From the NCBI GenBank assembly GCA_037179385.1, contig CM074189.1, forward strand, positions 21,525,020 through 21,589,019: a stretch of 64,000 bases of DNA. Reading direction: 5' to 3'. The stretch is from Holothuria scabra (lineage: Eukaryota; Echinodermata; Holothuroidea; Aspidochirotida; Holothuriidae). The translations under genes and the position numbers were made by a program. Positions 1-11,174 of the stretch are shown here, piece after piece. The first letter of the stretch is position 1. Each line of letters starts with the position of its first letter. The notes below the pieces were generated by a model. The model saw only the letters and a program-made list of their open reading frames with translations. It had not been told where the DNA came from and did not search any database.

Positions 1-293
1 TCAAAGTATGTATCTCATAATGCTACATTGCATTAACTTTAGGAAAGCATTGACAAAGATCACTGCGAGTGTGACATAGATTTGGTAGCTTATTTGATGC
101 AAACTATTATAGCGATATCAGATTCACTTTGATGATCTATTGAAAATAATTTAGTATGAGCAGTTAGCTGGCTTGATTATATCACACATTTATCTTCACA
201 TCAAAGATCAGCATAGCTGGTTTGGACATACCTGGTCTAATTATTCATGAGACTTGCTGGAAAAACTTGACATATTGTATATTAATAACTTAC
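1..293. other. Intron, nothing recognised
   Basis: This is intron downstream of E34. A possible donor (gtatgt on the minus strand near 226-231) was examined, but no acceptor leaves room for the missing half of the Ig domain. Confidence 0.5.
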
Positions 294-461
294 CCAGCAG
301 ATCATTTCCAAAGTCATTTTCTGTAGGAAACACCCAATGCACAGATGGTAAGGAAGCCCCAGGGAACCATCCGACCACCTCACAGAATATGGTTAGATAG
401 CTACCAACAGTAGGGACTTGCCCTACAGGCACTGAGATACGAATGGAAAACTGAGGTCCGA
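294..461 (-). CDS. Exon E34: first half of second Ig-like domain
   Basis: 168 bases, 56 residues, acceptor after a T-rich tract ending ttacag, donor gtaagt. Visible marks of an Ig fold are the first cysteine at residue 27 (IFCEVVGWF) and a tryptophan at 43 (VHWVF). The Cys-x3-GW pattern shortly after the last EGF resembles the second Ig domain of Tie receptors as I know it, which is a weak likeness only. The second cysteine and the D-x-G-x-Y-x-C motif should be in the next exon, which is not in the window; the remaining 293 bases hold no convincing partner. Confidence 0.85.
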
Positions 462-1937
462 CTGTAAAGAGAAATGACAGACAATGGAAGTTAGAAGAAA
501 CTTTGAGTTAGCTTGATCTACCAAACATTTACCTGTTTTATTTTAAGGTGTTGATATATTCAGCCTTTGTGAAATGGGAGAGTTAAAGACAGGATTAAAG
601 ATGCTGTATAGAGTAAAGAGAATCATTCATGTCTAAAAACGTCCCCACTGCTTGGTAAACAGAGTCAATGAGGCGAGATTACATTTTCCTCACAATGAAA
701 TAGATTCTAATTCATCTATATTCTGTGTGCAATTGCAAGATCTCTGCATGGACAAAACCTAGCATGGAGGCACATGTTCCTGCAGATGCTCTACGCCCAC
801 CACTGCCCACCAGTAACATAACCGTGAATGGTCTTATAGAGATCGTAGTCACCTCCATTGCATGTGGGAGCCTACTCAAGGGTTGGATTTATGAAGAGCA
901 TCAACCTGACTTATAACAGGAACTTGACCCTGCACTACTACTTTTTTTTTTTTAGCTTGCTTTCTCCAACTGTATGATGCATACTGACTAGAACCCCTGA
1001 ACTTTGCTACACAGTGCACAAACAACTTTTATGGAATAGATGTAATTCTTAAAAGAAAGTACCATGTATTTTCACTTAACATAACAAATTTGACACTTCA
1101 GAAAAAGCAAAACAGCTGCCCATTTTACACAAAATATCTTCATTAATGCACTAAAGAATCAATCTTACATTACACTACACAAAAGCTTAATTTGCCACTT
1201 AATAATCACAATTATATCTACATGGCATAAAATTTTTATCGACCCAACATTCCTTAAATTTCCTTTCATGGTGAAACGTTCCTTCTTCTTTTTGTTACAA
1301 AAAGTTGTACGTAATATTTGGGGTAAGCTAACAGCTAGGTCAGTTGAGCATGGACTAACTGCTTTTTTCGAAGTGTGAAAACAATGAAAGCATAGCTCAT
1401 TTGAATGCACAGAAAATGTAACAAACTCAGTGCCAGTTACACCCCACACCGCCTTTGATCTATTGGGGAGTCAATGTTCCTTTCTCAAGAAGCAACATCA
1501 CAGCATGTTACAGTTTTACTGAATATAAGATCTTTGCCTTATGAGCTAGTCCCTTCATTTCATTATTTGTAAACGCCCTGTGGGGTCCAGTCATACAAAT
1601 AATAACACAGAAACAAGAAGTAATTGCCACAGGTTTATCTTCCAGTAGAGTAGATGTTGGTTGCATACTTGAACATAAAATTAAAGGCTCCCAAGGTAAA
1701 CAAAAGAATTTGCTACAAACAACATGTTAACAATACCTACTATTGTCCTCGTAGGTACCACCCAATGAGGGACCAGACTGAAAGTCCAGTTGGCAGAGTG
1801 ACTAGTGTGCTAATGTAACTAGCCAGTTGTTTCATTTATTTGAATTAAAGCCAACGAACACCCTTTCCCTCTTCCAGTTGGTTTTTTTTTCTTCCTTCTT
1901 CTTTCTTCTTTTTCAAATATTTACAAAATAAACTTAC
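462..1937. other. Intron between E33 and E34
   Basis: AT-rich intron of about 1.5 kb with short T and CTT runs near 1,885-1,915 next to the E33 donor. No repeat family or second gene was recognised. Confidence 0.5.
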
Positions 1938-2036
1938 TTTTAATTTGGCAGAAGCTTCCTGTAAAACCACGTCTACACTGACATTCGCCATCTACACAGT
2001 AACCATCATTCTCACAGGGTCTTGCACAGAAATTTC
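1938..2036 (-). CDS. Exon E33: short EGF-like module
   Basis: 99 bases, 33 residues. Cysteines at 4, 8, 14, 19, 21 and 30 give C-x3-C-x5-C-x4-C-x-C-x8-C, the spacing of tenascin, teneurin and WIF1 EGF repeats. The last loop CRRGFTGSFC fits the EOGT O-GlcNAc consensus. The acceptor after ttttgaag was chosen because it alone keeps phase 1 and all six cysteines; a later AG at gcaag would lose the first cysteine and break phase. The donor is gtaagt. It is the second of two EGFs between the two Ig domains. Confidence 0.88.
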
Positions 2037-2363
2037 CTTCAAAAGAATTGGTCATTGTCATAATTAATTGACATAATACTTTGAGAGATATAGTTTACAT
2101 AACTATAACTGAAAAAATGTTTGACATAATAAACTCATGGACACCAAGAAGCATCAAATTTTATGGAATGTTTGAACTGGTATGAAAACCTAAATATATA
2201 TATTACAGTCCAACTGATCTATAAGTTAAGCATCTCAGATCATCACAGTGCCAGAGTTATAGGTACACAACGAAACACTTTATTTTGAGTTTGGTTACAT
2301 TGTTGAAAAAAGAGTAAAGATACCACTGTCAGGGAGTGGAGTGGAGGGAAGAGCATCAATGTA

Positions 2364-2622
2364 TAGACAAATCTGATAAGTGCTTGCTTTGAGTGACTGT
2401 AAGCAGCCATTAGTGGGGTCCATCAGCCTTAAATTGTCTTCATTTATTGTCTTCATGCATTTCAAACCTTCATAATCCTTTTAAATTGAGAGAATTAAGG
2501 TACAATTTAGTATACAACCATCCATTGTACAAATAAGCAAGGAAATTGAAAGACTAGAGGTAATGGACCCCAGTTATGGCAGACTAAAATCAGACCATCA
2601 CTTATCTGTCCGGATTGGTCTA
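2364..2622 (-). mobile_element. 258-bp MITE family, copy 1
   Basis: Non-coding element in the intron between E32 and E33. Its ends carry imperfect inverted repeats beginning TAGAC-AATC, with a further inverted pair inside (GATTAAAGG and the complement of ATCACCTTTAATC in the other copies). The same sequence occurs at 14,227-14,484 and 25,396-25,652 in opposite orientation and at nearly the same length, which marks a dispersed element. Superfamily not assigned. Confidence 0.7.
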
Positions 2623-3004
2623 TATTTTAGTAATGAAAGATTTTTGCACAGATCTTTTTAACAATATCACCAAAAAGCTGCTCTTTGGAAGGGAAATCCT
2701 CTATCCATGGGAATATAAACTCTCAGCCATTTTAGTAAGTAGCTTAAAATGGACATTGTCAGTGTGGCAACTGGCAAGGGGGTCTTCTTTCCAAATAACA
2801 TCTCCCTGGTATGATATTAGGAAGACAGTTGCTTTGAGGGACAATGCTTTTTTGATTAAAAAGTTTGGAAGAATGCCACAGCTCCTATAAGTTAGCTGTT
2901 AAAACAGACACTAGTAAACCTAGAATGATGTACACTTAATCATTAATTGAAATTTTCTGACATAACACGAGAATGCAAAGATACATGTGTAGCTACAATA
3001 TTAC

Positions 3005-3103
3005 CTCTATTCTGGCAATAATTTCCATAAAAGCCTCTCAGACAGGAACAGACCCCAAACACACATGTACCACCATTAAGACAGGGTAATTCACAAGTTG
3101 GTA
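3005..3103 (-). CDS. Exon E32: short EGF-like module
   Basis: 99 bases, 33 residues, acceptor tctttag, donor gtaata. Cysteines at 4, 8, 14, 19, 21 and 30 in C-x3-C-x5-C-x4-C-x-C-x8-C spacing. The segment CLNGGTC matches the POFUT1 O-fucose consensus C2-x4-[ST]-C3. It follows directly on the first Ig domain; the junction codon is G|TA, valine. Confidence 0.9.
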
Positions 3104-4107
3104 CTAAAGAAAAGTTTAATAGAAGATAAAGAGATTAACACTTATACATGAATGGAGAAAGTAGAATCTTACAAATTTTGAAAACTGCTGTCTCCCCATG
3201 GTACAAAGAAGAATATGAAAGAAGAAATATCACCTAGCTTTGACATAACACAGTGTTTCTACTTGATGAATAGGTGGTAATTTGTGTTTTCACAAGCAAA
3301 AATATTGACAGGTCTGACTGCACAAGCTGATCAGGAACACATTAAGTTGACAGAAATAAAAAGTACAGAAAAAAAGTTGAGCAGGATATTTAAAAGGGAG
3401 TTTTGACCTGTTCTATTTTGTGTGTCACTGTCCTAGCTAAGATAATTTCTCTTGTTAATTTTATTTTTTTTTATTTTTTGGAAGCATTCTATACTTGTCA
3501 AGCCCTCTTGGTTTCTTATGATGCTTTTTATCACACTAACTTGATGATATGTAATGCCTTCTTTATGTCTTTATTTGTATTCACATGTACCTGTAATAAC
3601 TGCTAAATTTCCTCCCCACACCAGTCATCCCCAATTCACAGATCAAGCATCATCTTCAAGTTCACACTCAGTTATTACAAAGGATTGTGGGATAGAATGT
3701 TGATGTGTGTTGTTTTATTGCCACACTACAAGGAGTAGTCCTTACTAAAACTACCTACCACTAAAGAGTCTAACACCCAACGTTTGGGCAGTTCAGTCAG
3801 GTTTTTACTTGATGTTCATACCTACAGTGTATAGCCACTCCTACCCTTAAATCAACAAAAATATTATAAACCCAGTAAGCATTAGATTGGCTAAATACTT
3901 TGGGTGTTGACATCAATTAAAGACCCTACTTACTACCTAAAGTCAGGTTTTTAGACTGTTTAGAGGTAGATAGGCGGTTTTAGAAAGGGCTATTTCATGT
4001 TATGCAAAGTAAAATGCCATTGACAAAAACAACTTTTTAACAAAACCCTATCCAATGGTCCTTTGCAACTGCTTTTTAGAAAAGGGTCTATAGTCACCAT
4101 CACTTAC
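3104..4107. other. Intron between E31 and E32
   Basis: About 1 kb of AT-rich intron. An open stretch on the plus strand near 3,403-3,606 has no recognisable domain. Nothing else was seen. Confidence 0.45.
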
Positions 4108-4251
4108 CATGTACATACAGCATCATATCTACACTGAGGAATTTGCCAGCCTCACATCTGTAGTGGCCTATGTCATTCTCCTGTAAGGTTTTAACAATGA
4201 GCCAGGTGGCATTATCTGACACCTCGTAGGCATGCACTCTCTCTGTGAAAT
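4108..4251 (-). CDS. Exon E31: second half of first Ig-like domain
   Basis: 144 bases, 48 residues, acceptor ccgtag, donor gtaagt. It holds the signature of Ig strands E-F: W-L-I-V followed by NDIGHYRCEAG, the D-x-G-x-Y-x-C motif with its cysteine at residue 33. This pairs with cysteine 27 of E30, giving an Ig domain of about 99 residues. N14-A-T is an N-glycosylation sequon. The domain ends YVH before the next EGF. Confidence 0.9.
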
Positions 4252-4482
4252 CTACGGACAAAGAAGACCCAAAATCCAAGAGGTTACGACAATTATTTAC
4301 AAATAATCTGTAATCTTACTAGGAATTAAATTGTGATGGGATGATAGGAATTAACTTCAGATTAAGCCCATACCCTAATGAAAGTTAGTCAGAGTGGATT
4401 TTGAAAGCCTTTGGATAAATAAAGCAGGTTTCCAAAAACATTCTTCCAATGACCAATGAATGAGTTCAGAAATTCGGTGTCA

Positions 4483-4870
4483 CATGGAATTGTGGGTAAC
4501 AACATGGGATACACAAAACAAGCTCAGCATACAGTGTGCTGCATCCCTTTCTTTTTGTGAAGTATGTACATACAACGCTAAGCAAAAATCGTAGTGTCTA
4601 GCCAACCTGTACAAAATTAGGGGTCTCAGTGCTACTTTTTGCAGCTGATTGTGCAAATTTTATAGCAGAAGGGCAATTTAGACAAAATACACTGCACAAA
4701 ATCAGACCACAGATTCCTCCTCATTTTATGGATGGATTTGAGAAAGATTGATTTCACAAATTTTTCATGTACACTTGAATTCTAGAAAATGTGTTGTAGG
4801 TGCCGGATTGGGTCATTTATTCCAATAATTTGGGAAATGTGCACAGGTGCATATAGCCCCAAAACATATT
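4483..4870. repeat. Dispersed repeat, copy 1 (related to 51,965-52,290)
   Basis: This intron segment shares long similar stretches with 51,965-52,290, including GACAATTTAGACA-like sequence, ATGGATGGATT-AGAAAGA-TGATTTCAC and GTTGTAGGTGC-GGATTGG. Similarity at two distant introns indicates a dispersed element. No coding capacity and no confident terminal repeats were seen. Confidence 0.55.
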
Positions 4871-4932
4871 ACCACCTGCATATAGCCCCACAACATATTA
4901 CCACCTGCATATAGCCCCAAAACATATTACCT
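4847..4932. repeat. 29-bp tandem repeat, three copies
   Basis: Three head-to-tail copies of a unit containing TGCATATAGCCCC and ACATATTACCACC, nearly identical. The array sits at the end of the dispersed repeat copy. Confidence 0.8.
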
Positions 4933-5281
4933 TATCATAATTCCATGACTTTCCATGTTCTTTTTAGAAAAGCAATGTGGTTTCATTTTTTACAGCCAGA
5001 ACAACAACTTAATTAAGTCAGCCCTAAGTAGAAACATTTTCTCAAAGTTTTGTGAAATTCCATGACTTTCAAAGCAAGCTGAAACTTTTCCAAGGCTTTC
5101 AAGAGCTGACAATTATATGTGCAAAAATTCATGACTTTGCAGGTATATATTGCATGACCAGTAAATTTGAGATAGACTGTCCATCAAGCATTAAAAAAGA
5201 TGAGACAGCTGGCTTAAATTGAAGAAAACTTGCTTTTGTCTGGAAACATAACAGCCATTAGTTCTTAGGCATTGCTTCAAA

Positions 5282-5605
5282 AATGTAGACTTTAGCTTCC
5301 TCAGCTAGGCTGCAGCTGCCTCAGCCAGACCGCACAGCTGCCTCAGCTAAGCTGCAGTTACCTCAGCTATGTTACAGTTACATCAGCTAGGCTGAAACTG
5401 CCTCAGCCAGGCTGCAGATGCCTCAGCTAGGCTTCAGCTACCTCAGCTACGCTGAAACTGCCTCAATCAGGCTGAAACTGCCTCAGCCAGGCTGCAGCTG
5501 CCTCAGCCAGACTGTAGCTGTCCCAGCCAGGCTGCAGCTGCCTCAGGTAGCCTGCAGTTACCACAGTTAGGCTTCAGCTACCTCAGCTAGGCTTCAGCTG
5601 ACTCT
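5282..5605. repeat. About 20-bp tandem array, GCTGCCTCAGCCAGGCTGCA type
   Basis: Roughly 15 diverged copies of a 20-bp unit built from CTGCCTCAGC and AGGCTGCAG, in the intron between the two halves of the first Ig domain and about 170 bases below the E30 donor. It is rich in CAGCTG E-box sequences. Nothing suggests it is coding. Confidence 0.85.
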
Positions 5606-5772
5606 GACATTTTTTGTTGCTATACTGGTCACAGTGGCATAATAAGATGATATTGTAATGTGTATAGTAACAAAGCATGGCTGTGACTCCTGCAGCTTGG
5701 CTGAGGGAGCTACACCTTTTCTACTTTAACATGGTGCCTTAAAATATGGACTATTATGACAGTTACACCCAC

Positions 5773-5925
5773 CGCCTGTCCTGATCGGCTGTCCTTGATT
5801 ATCAAACCATGACGGTCTCTGCTCTGCAAAGCTGTAATTTGTCTCACACAGAAAGCCAACAGAGTGTCCAACTCGGAGCTGGTTATCTTCAGAAGGTACA
5901 ATCCTTATGATGTATTCTTGATATC
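5773..5925 (-). CDS. Exon E30: first half of first Ig-like domain
   Basis: 153 bases, 51 residues, acceptor cccccag, donor gtgggt. The acceptor joins E29 in frame to give C-Q-D-E-G-Y-Q before the Ig strand IIRIV. The first Ig cysteine is at residue 27 (GFLCETN) and the core tryptophan at 40 (PSWFD). The donor was placed after GGC G because it is phase 1 and joins E31 as T-G-D-F; the frame otherwise runs to a stop a few codons later. Two-exon Ig domains with an internal phase-1 intron are common in animals. Confidence 0.87.
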
Positions 5926-6865
5926 CTGGGGGGAAGTAAAACAAAGGGGTTATCTGAGATTGATAGAGAATGTTAACCCTAAGCAGGATCCATACACATC
6001 CCAAATGCCAAAATTCCATTATTTTTCCATGAAATTTAAGAACCTTGACTGATATTTGGCCTTTAAAAACACCCAGATCCCACATATCTGTCTTTTTCTG
6101 CAAAATAATGAATCTGAATATTGAGAAAATCTGAACAACACATGCATTTCCTAAAAGCACTGATTTTCCAGGATTTTGGAAAAATTTCTCATAATCCCTG
6201 ACTTTCCAGGCCTTGAAAATTCAATTTTCACTGTTCCCTGAGTTTCCAGCATTCCCAGAACCTATATGAACCCTGTACAGTCACCTCCATAAGATCTTTT
6301 ACAAACCTCTTCTTCAGAGCACTAACAATGATCAAAGAGTTTTTGGAATGCTATGGTAAGTCTTTGAAGGAATATTCTATAGCAAGTGTGGCATCTTTCT
6401 AATCTCAATCAGTGAAAAAAAAGGTCTCATGCATTGCCTGTTTCGGTCGTCTGTTTGAACTGTATTAGAGACAGCAATTGAATCAAAACTGAAACCATGT
6501 TTACACTTTTACAAGTTTTTAACTAGTTTATATAATGTACACTATGTAACATATTCATGTTGGCGCATCATTAAACCTCTTCAAAATTATGAAATCCAAA
6601 CCCTTCTTAGACAACACACATTCCACTGACCATCCCAGCACAACCTCCCCCACCACATTATACCTACCAAGAACTTAGGGGCAATGCGCACTGTTTTACA
6701 AGAAATTTCCTTACTGGCTAACGATAGCCTAATCCCTAACCTAATCCCTAACCCTAACAAAGAATACAATCGATACAATACAATGGCAACAACCAATCAA
6801 GAAACACCTTGTTAAACAGTGTGCATATACCCAGAACTTATGTTAAGACTTCCCTGACTTCTTAC

Positions 6866-6964
6866 CTTCATCCTGACAGAATGTACCAGTGTAGCCTCGT
6901 GCGCAGATACATTGCCCATCATCACAAGTCCCTCCATTGAAACAGAAAAGGCAACCTCGGGTGA
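6866..6964 (-). CDS. Exon E29: short EGF-like module before the Ig domain
   Basis: 99 bases, 33 residues, acceptor catacag, donor gtaaga. Cysteines at 5, 8, 14, 19, 21 and 30; the first gap is two residues rather than the usual three. CFNGGTC fits the O-fucose consensus and CARGYTGTFC the EOGT consensus. Joined to E28 by codon A|TC, isoleucine. Confidence 0.9.
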
Positions 6965-7053
6965 CTGTATGAAAAGATGGTGTTTCTTTTAAAATATTTT
7001 GAATGCTACTGTCACATTAAATGATTCATTCCACATGTTAGCATTTTGATATA

Positions 7054-7875
7054 CCGTATTTACTCTATTAAACGCCCCCGGGGCGTGAAATTTTCATTAA
7101 GGGGGGCGTTTATTAGAGTCAAATTTACGTGACTTTTCTCTAGGCAAGTGCCCCACAACTTGTTTCTTATCTGAGCCCTTCTGATAAACTGCTATGGCAT
7201 ATTTGTCCATTTGGTTTTCAGCTTCACAATCAGCTGTGAGCTCCTCCCCAGTGATCGGTAACCAAACTTCCCTATAAATATGGTAGCCACGAACAGCACT
7301 CTGAACTTTGCAAGTGTGATCAACTTTCGCCGACATCTTAATATGTGACGTTACACACAGAAGTGACTTTTTTACGTGCCCGCAGCAGGCATGCGTGCAT
7401 GCTGTGCACAGTATACAGCCACGCCTCACGGTACTATACTGACCGGCCGGCTATACGCACGTACATACGGTAATTGCAAAATAGTTACCGTGAGTAGCAC
7501 CATGCACGTACGTATTAGCAGTACATACGTATTCACAGCATTTCACTGTTAAACAGTTTTCCTGCGTTGAATTTGGATTTTCATGTTAGGCTGTTCGGAT
7601 AGGCTAGCGAATATTTGTATACCTACGGTATGTACAGTACCACTTTCGAACCGCAAATGAAGCAGTACAGGTTCGTGGTATGTGATAGCTTGATGGATAT
7701 CAACAGAAATTAGTTGCAGAAACATTTACTTCAGGATATGGGACTTGAGGAGATTTCGCGGCTTCAAGGTAGGAGTATTTCATTTTCCTTTTACCATATT
7801 GTCTTTGGAATTAACAATCTCACTTTATGCAATGTGACGAAGAAGTTGGGGGGCGTTTAATAGAGTAAATACGTT
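7054..7875 (-). mobile_element. TIR transposon of about 820 bp with a HIRAN-like gene fragment
   Basis: The two ends are inverted copies of about 27 bases, centred on GTATTTACTCTATTAAACGC on the left and its complement on the right, with one or two differences. The left end also forms its own hairpin, because ACTCTATTAAACGCCCCC is followed about 20 bases later by its near complement. The interior is CpG-rich near 7,320-7,640, unlike the surrounding intron. It lies in the intron between E28 and E29. The superfamily is not clear; a two- or three-base target duplication is possible but unproven. Confidence 0.75.
7097..7429 (-). pseudogene. HIRAN-like domain fragment inside the transposon
   Basis: Open frame of 110 codons. 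Residues about 47-103 read VRGYHIYREVW, then GEEL, CEAENQMDKYAIAVYQKG and VVGHLPREKS. The order R-G-Y, E-x2-N-x2-D-x-YAIAV, VGHLPR resembles the HIRAN fold, known as a DNA-end-binding domain in HLTF/Rad5 and also found in invertebrate transposon-linked proteins. The frame then runs into the inverted repeat (SNKRPP), so the natural C-terminus is missing or was replaced. I treat it as a transposon-captured fragment; expression is unknown. Confidence 0.5.
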
Positions 7876-7925
7876 ATGTGATTAATGACTGAATTACAGC
7901 AAATTCAAATGAATAAAGTAAAATT

Positions 7926-8439
7926 TAACCATAAATGATTGTGAATCTGAAATCCCTACTAATGCTCTTAGTGCTTGGAGAATCCTTCACATGACAGTCC
8001 TAGCCTATTAGCTTCTCTACCTGGACCTGCCTATGGCAAGTTGGGAAAGAAGAATCAGTTTACCTTACTGATTTGTGTGCTTTGAGATTCCCTCCTCACA
8101 CCTGTAGGGGATTTTAACAATACAAGCTCCCAGAAGTGAAGATAATGTTCATTCAAGCCAGGAGGTTAGCTGCACAGCATATTTACTGAAAGGTTTAGTT
8201 GTGGTTGGAATTTTCTAAAATCTGGGTAATAGGCCTTTCCTCTAATGAGTGTTTCTCACCCAAACATCCTTCCTTCCTTCCACCCCCCTCCCCTTCATTC
8301 CCCCTCCCCTTCATTCCTTGCCCACCCACCACCTGTCTTGTCTTACCTGTTTGTCCTCACTCTACTCATCTTTGTTTTGAATCAAAAATCTTTATGTTTA
8401 AAATGTTGCTAAGTAATGTCAATGCAGAAAGTTACTTAC
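7926..8439. other. Intron below E28, pyrimidine-rich tract
   Basis: About 500 bases of intron with a C/T-rich run near 8,266-8,325 built from CTTCC and CCCCTCC. An open frame crosses it and runs into the antisense of E28, so it is a shadow. Nothing else seen. Confidence 0.5.
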
Positions 8440-8550
8440 TGTTAGTAAGATCATCACAAAACCTCCCAAGTACTCCTTCGGGACAAGTGCATGTTCCATT
8501 AGGGTTGCAAGTTCCACCATTCTCACAAGGTCTCTCCAAGCATCCTACCA
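8440..8550 (-). CDS. Exon E28: short EGF-like module, slightly enlarged
   Basis: 111 bases, 37 residues, acceptor attttag, donor gtaagt. Cysteines at 4, 9, 15, 21, 23 and 32: each of the first, second and third gaps is normal or one residue longer than in its neighbours. CENGGTC fits the O-fucose consensus and P-N-G-T gives a possible N-glycan sequon. The junction codon with E27 is T|TG, leucine. Confidence 0.9.
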
Positions 8551-8657
8551 CTAAAATAAGAGGAAAAAGGGGGGTCTCAATACAGTGATTTCATGTCATG
8601 AGGATCAACTCTTCTGCATAATTTACAGTTTTTAACCAATATAGTTAAATGGTTAAG

Positions 8658-8893
8658 AACAGTCACCCCAAAATGGATTGAAGTAGTAATCTGTCCTATT
8701 TCATGATTGGCTGCTGATAGTCATGTGACAATATTTTCTCACTTCATTTTAAAATTCAAGAGAGTAAGTCATTAGTTTACCTTGAATATGCAATGTTTAA
8801 GTCCTGAATTACCACGAAAGATACTTGTCAGCAAAATAAGAAAAAATATGTTGGAATTGGCTGTCGTTTCAAAATAAGTTTGGGGAGACTGTT
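8658..8893. mobile_element. MITE with AACAGTCACCCCAAA-type terminal repeats
   Basis: A 236-bp segment whose left end AACAGTCACCCCAAA is the near complement of its right end TTTGGGGAGACTGTT. Related sequence is found near 22,203-22,433 (inverted) and 35,166-35,537. No coding capacity. Confidence 0.65.
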
Positions 8894-8964
8894 TTGCCCT
8901 TTACATAAAATGCCAGAAAAATTTATAATCAATACATAAGCCAAAAAATGGCAAAAACCTGTCC

Positions 8965-9225
8965 AGGAAATCAAAACTGTGTTGAAAACAGGAACATACA
9001 GACACTTCCTGTGTCTCAGGGTTCAAATCCTCTTAGCTAATCAAGCCAGTGTGTTTGATGCTTGGCATAAGCAATGGATTAGGAAAAACAAGTCAACGAT
9101 GAGCCAAGGGCATGACTGGCTTGACTTAAACCAACTGGTTAGAAACTGGACCATAAAACTCCATCTAACTAATTACATGATCAAACTTTCAAGTACTGAT
9201 CTTCTTACTGTAAATACTGCATCAC
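8965..9225 (+). mobile_element. tRNA-derived SINE, plus-strand copy
   Basis: The head contains a box-B-like GGTTCAAATCC, followed by a body (GATGCTTGGCATAAGCAATGG, then GAGCCAA) and a tail (AACTCCATCTAACTAA) shared with the minus-strand copies listed elsewhere. The next copy starts about 10 bases away in opposite orientation, so the two are tail to tail. Confidence 0.65.
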
Positions 9226-9235
9226 AAGATGAAAC

Positions 9236-9470
9236 CAGTTAGTAAGATGGAGTTCTACAGCCCAGTTTCCAACCAATTGGTTCAAGTTGAGCCTGCCACA
9301 GCCTTTTTTCCCAGTTGTGGCTCACTGGCTTGTGTTCCCTACTCCAATGTTTATGCTGAGCATAAAGCACAACGACAGTAGGTTCTTTTTTTTCAAGTCT
9401 TCCATATGACCAGGCCAGGACTCGTACTCTCGACCTCCCGGCTGCAAAATGAAATCAGAATCAAATGGAG
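9236..9470 (-). mobile_element. tRNA-derived SINE, minus-strand copy
   Basis: Reading the minus strand: a box-B-like region near 9,430-9,450 (GTCGAGAGTACGAGTCC, degraded), then a body with TGCTCAGCATAAAC-like sequence and GCCACAACTGG, then a tail ending in the TTAACTAG/CTAACTAA type. It shares its body with 45,530-45,705 and 56,997-57,240. Confidence 0.65.
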
Positions 9471-9817
9471 TGTGGGGGTCAGGGGGTGCAGCATTGCTAT
9501 AGAATGGTTTTGCGCAAAAAAATAACAAAAGTTTACACTCCAATATACCATGACAACATAACTTCAAGGACTATTACATTGATGCATTTGTAACCAGGCA
9601 GCAATCATTTATTCTGGATTAGGGCATGTATTTTTAAATGCTACCCAATTAAGCACACATCACCAAATGATCTCCAATCTTTGAAAGGTTTTCCTAATCA
9701 CCATTCAGTTACAATGGTAAAGACTACTTTATTCATGCAGTGGATTGCTTTAAAATAAAAGAAAGAAGTAAACATTATTTGATTTGAAGAAAACGCATTG
9801 TCATCTTGAATACTCAC

Positions 9818-9910
9818 ATATCCCCTGACAAAATTCACCAATGTAGCGGTATGGACATTCACATACTCCAGCCTTACATTCGCCACCATTCAAACATTCC
9901 TGACGACATT
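9818..9910 (-). CDS. Exon E27: short EGF-like module
   Basis: 93 bases, 31 residues, acceptor tttgttag, donor gtgagt. Cysteines at 2, 6, 12, 17, 19 and 28, with LNGGEC after the second cysteine. It belongs to the run of 31-residue, one-exon modules. Confidence 0.92.
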
Positions 9911-10579
9911 CTAACAAAAGAGACAAAAATAACCATCATGATGTAAAACACAGAACATTACCATCAGCTATAGACCTTGAATTTTGAGGTGTGCACATGA
10001 GAGTGTGCTTCCACACCATCACTCACCTCACAGTGAAATTTTTGCACACATAGATGAAGATTGTACAAACTAAGGTATATGTATAAATGGTTAATGAAGC
10101 ATACCAACCACACTTCTAAAATACCAATTTAGAGTGTGATTTGAAGTGCACATGAACCATACAAACTGAGATAAAAATTGAATAATTTAGTAGAAAAATT
10201 CCATAATGTACATTGAATAACTTTGGGATGAAGGTTCTAAAATTTCAAGTTCAAGATATAGCAGAGGGATGCTTCTTTCCAAGAAATAACCTTGCTTCAC
10301 AAAATCGAATAATTTTTGTCAAAGAATAATTTCTTGGCTCAAACTATCAATATTTCACACGATTTCACATGAGGAATTAAAACATTTGAAACATACTTCT
10401 TCCAGAACATTTTTATTGCTTCTGGGAGTGCATGAGATTAAACCATTTCATAGTGGTTACAGTTATTGTCATCATGAAACATACTGGAACATATTTTAAT
10501 AAAGGTGATATTTTCCTTAAAGGCAGGGTTGTATTGCCCAAGTCTCAACAAAGGGATTATATCACTTGGGTAACTATCA

Positions 10580-11153
10580 TTAAAAGAATACTCCAAAGCC
10601 AAATTTATTTTTGATATGTTAAAGAGGAACATATTCTGAGCATTCTGGTGAAAGCTAGATTTATTCATTTCCCATGTTCGGTTCTCAAGATATTAGCAAT
10701 TGAATGTGGCAAATTTTCTACACAAAGTGAACTTGGAGCAAGCAAGCATAAGGTCATGGTTTCACATTGTCGGCCAATAGTTTTGTATTTATTTATAATT
10801 TACCACCAATTTTATGCAACAAAACTTTTATATATAAATACCATCCGTGCATCCTGAGCAAAGGGATTTTAAGAACTTCATGTGCCTTAGGGGGAAGATA
10901 ATATCCTTAATCAATTCAAGGTCAAACTAACAGGAAAAAAAATAAAAGAAAAAAAAAACTTGGCCAACAATGTGAATCCATGACATCACACCTGTTTGCT
11001 TCAAGTTCACTTTCTCTGGAAAATGTGCCAACTTCAATTGTTAATATCTTGAGAACCGAACATGGGAAATGAATGAAATTTTTACCAGAATGCTTAGAAT
11101 ATGTTCCTCTTTAACATATCAAACACAAATTTGATTCTGGACTATTCTTTTAA
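10580..11153. mobile_element. TTAA-flanked foldback element (about 570 bp)
   Basis: Left arm about 10,581-10,777 and right arm about 10,960-11,153 are inverted copies with scattered differences; both contain GGTTCTCAAGATATTA or its complement. TTAA is present at both boundaries (10,580-10,583 and 11,150-11,153), the target duplication typical of piggyBac-type elements. Related elements occur at 16,433-16,908 and 41,996-42,560. The right end lies only about 20 bases from the E26 5' splice site. Confidence 0.72.
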
Positions 11154-11174
11154 AATGTTCTGCATGGTTCTTAC

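Noticed and set aside
226..293. Candidate second exon of the last Ig domain
   Set aside because: A gtatgt donor exists, but the space to E34 is too small for an intron and no D-x-G-x-Y-x-C motif is encoded.
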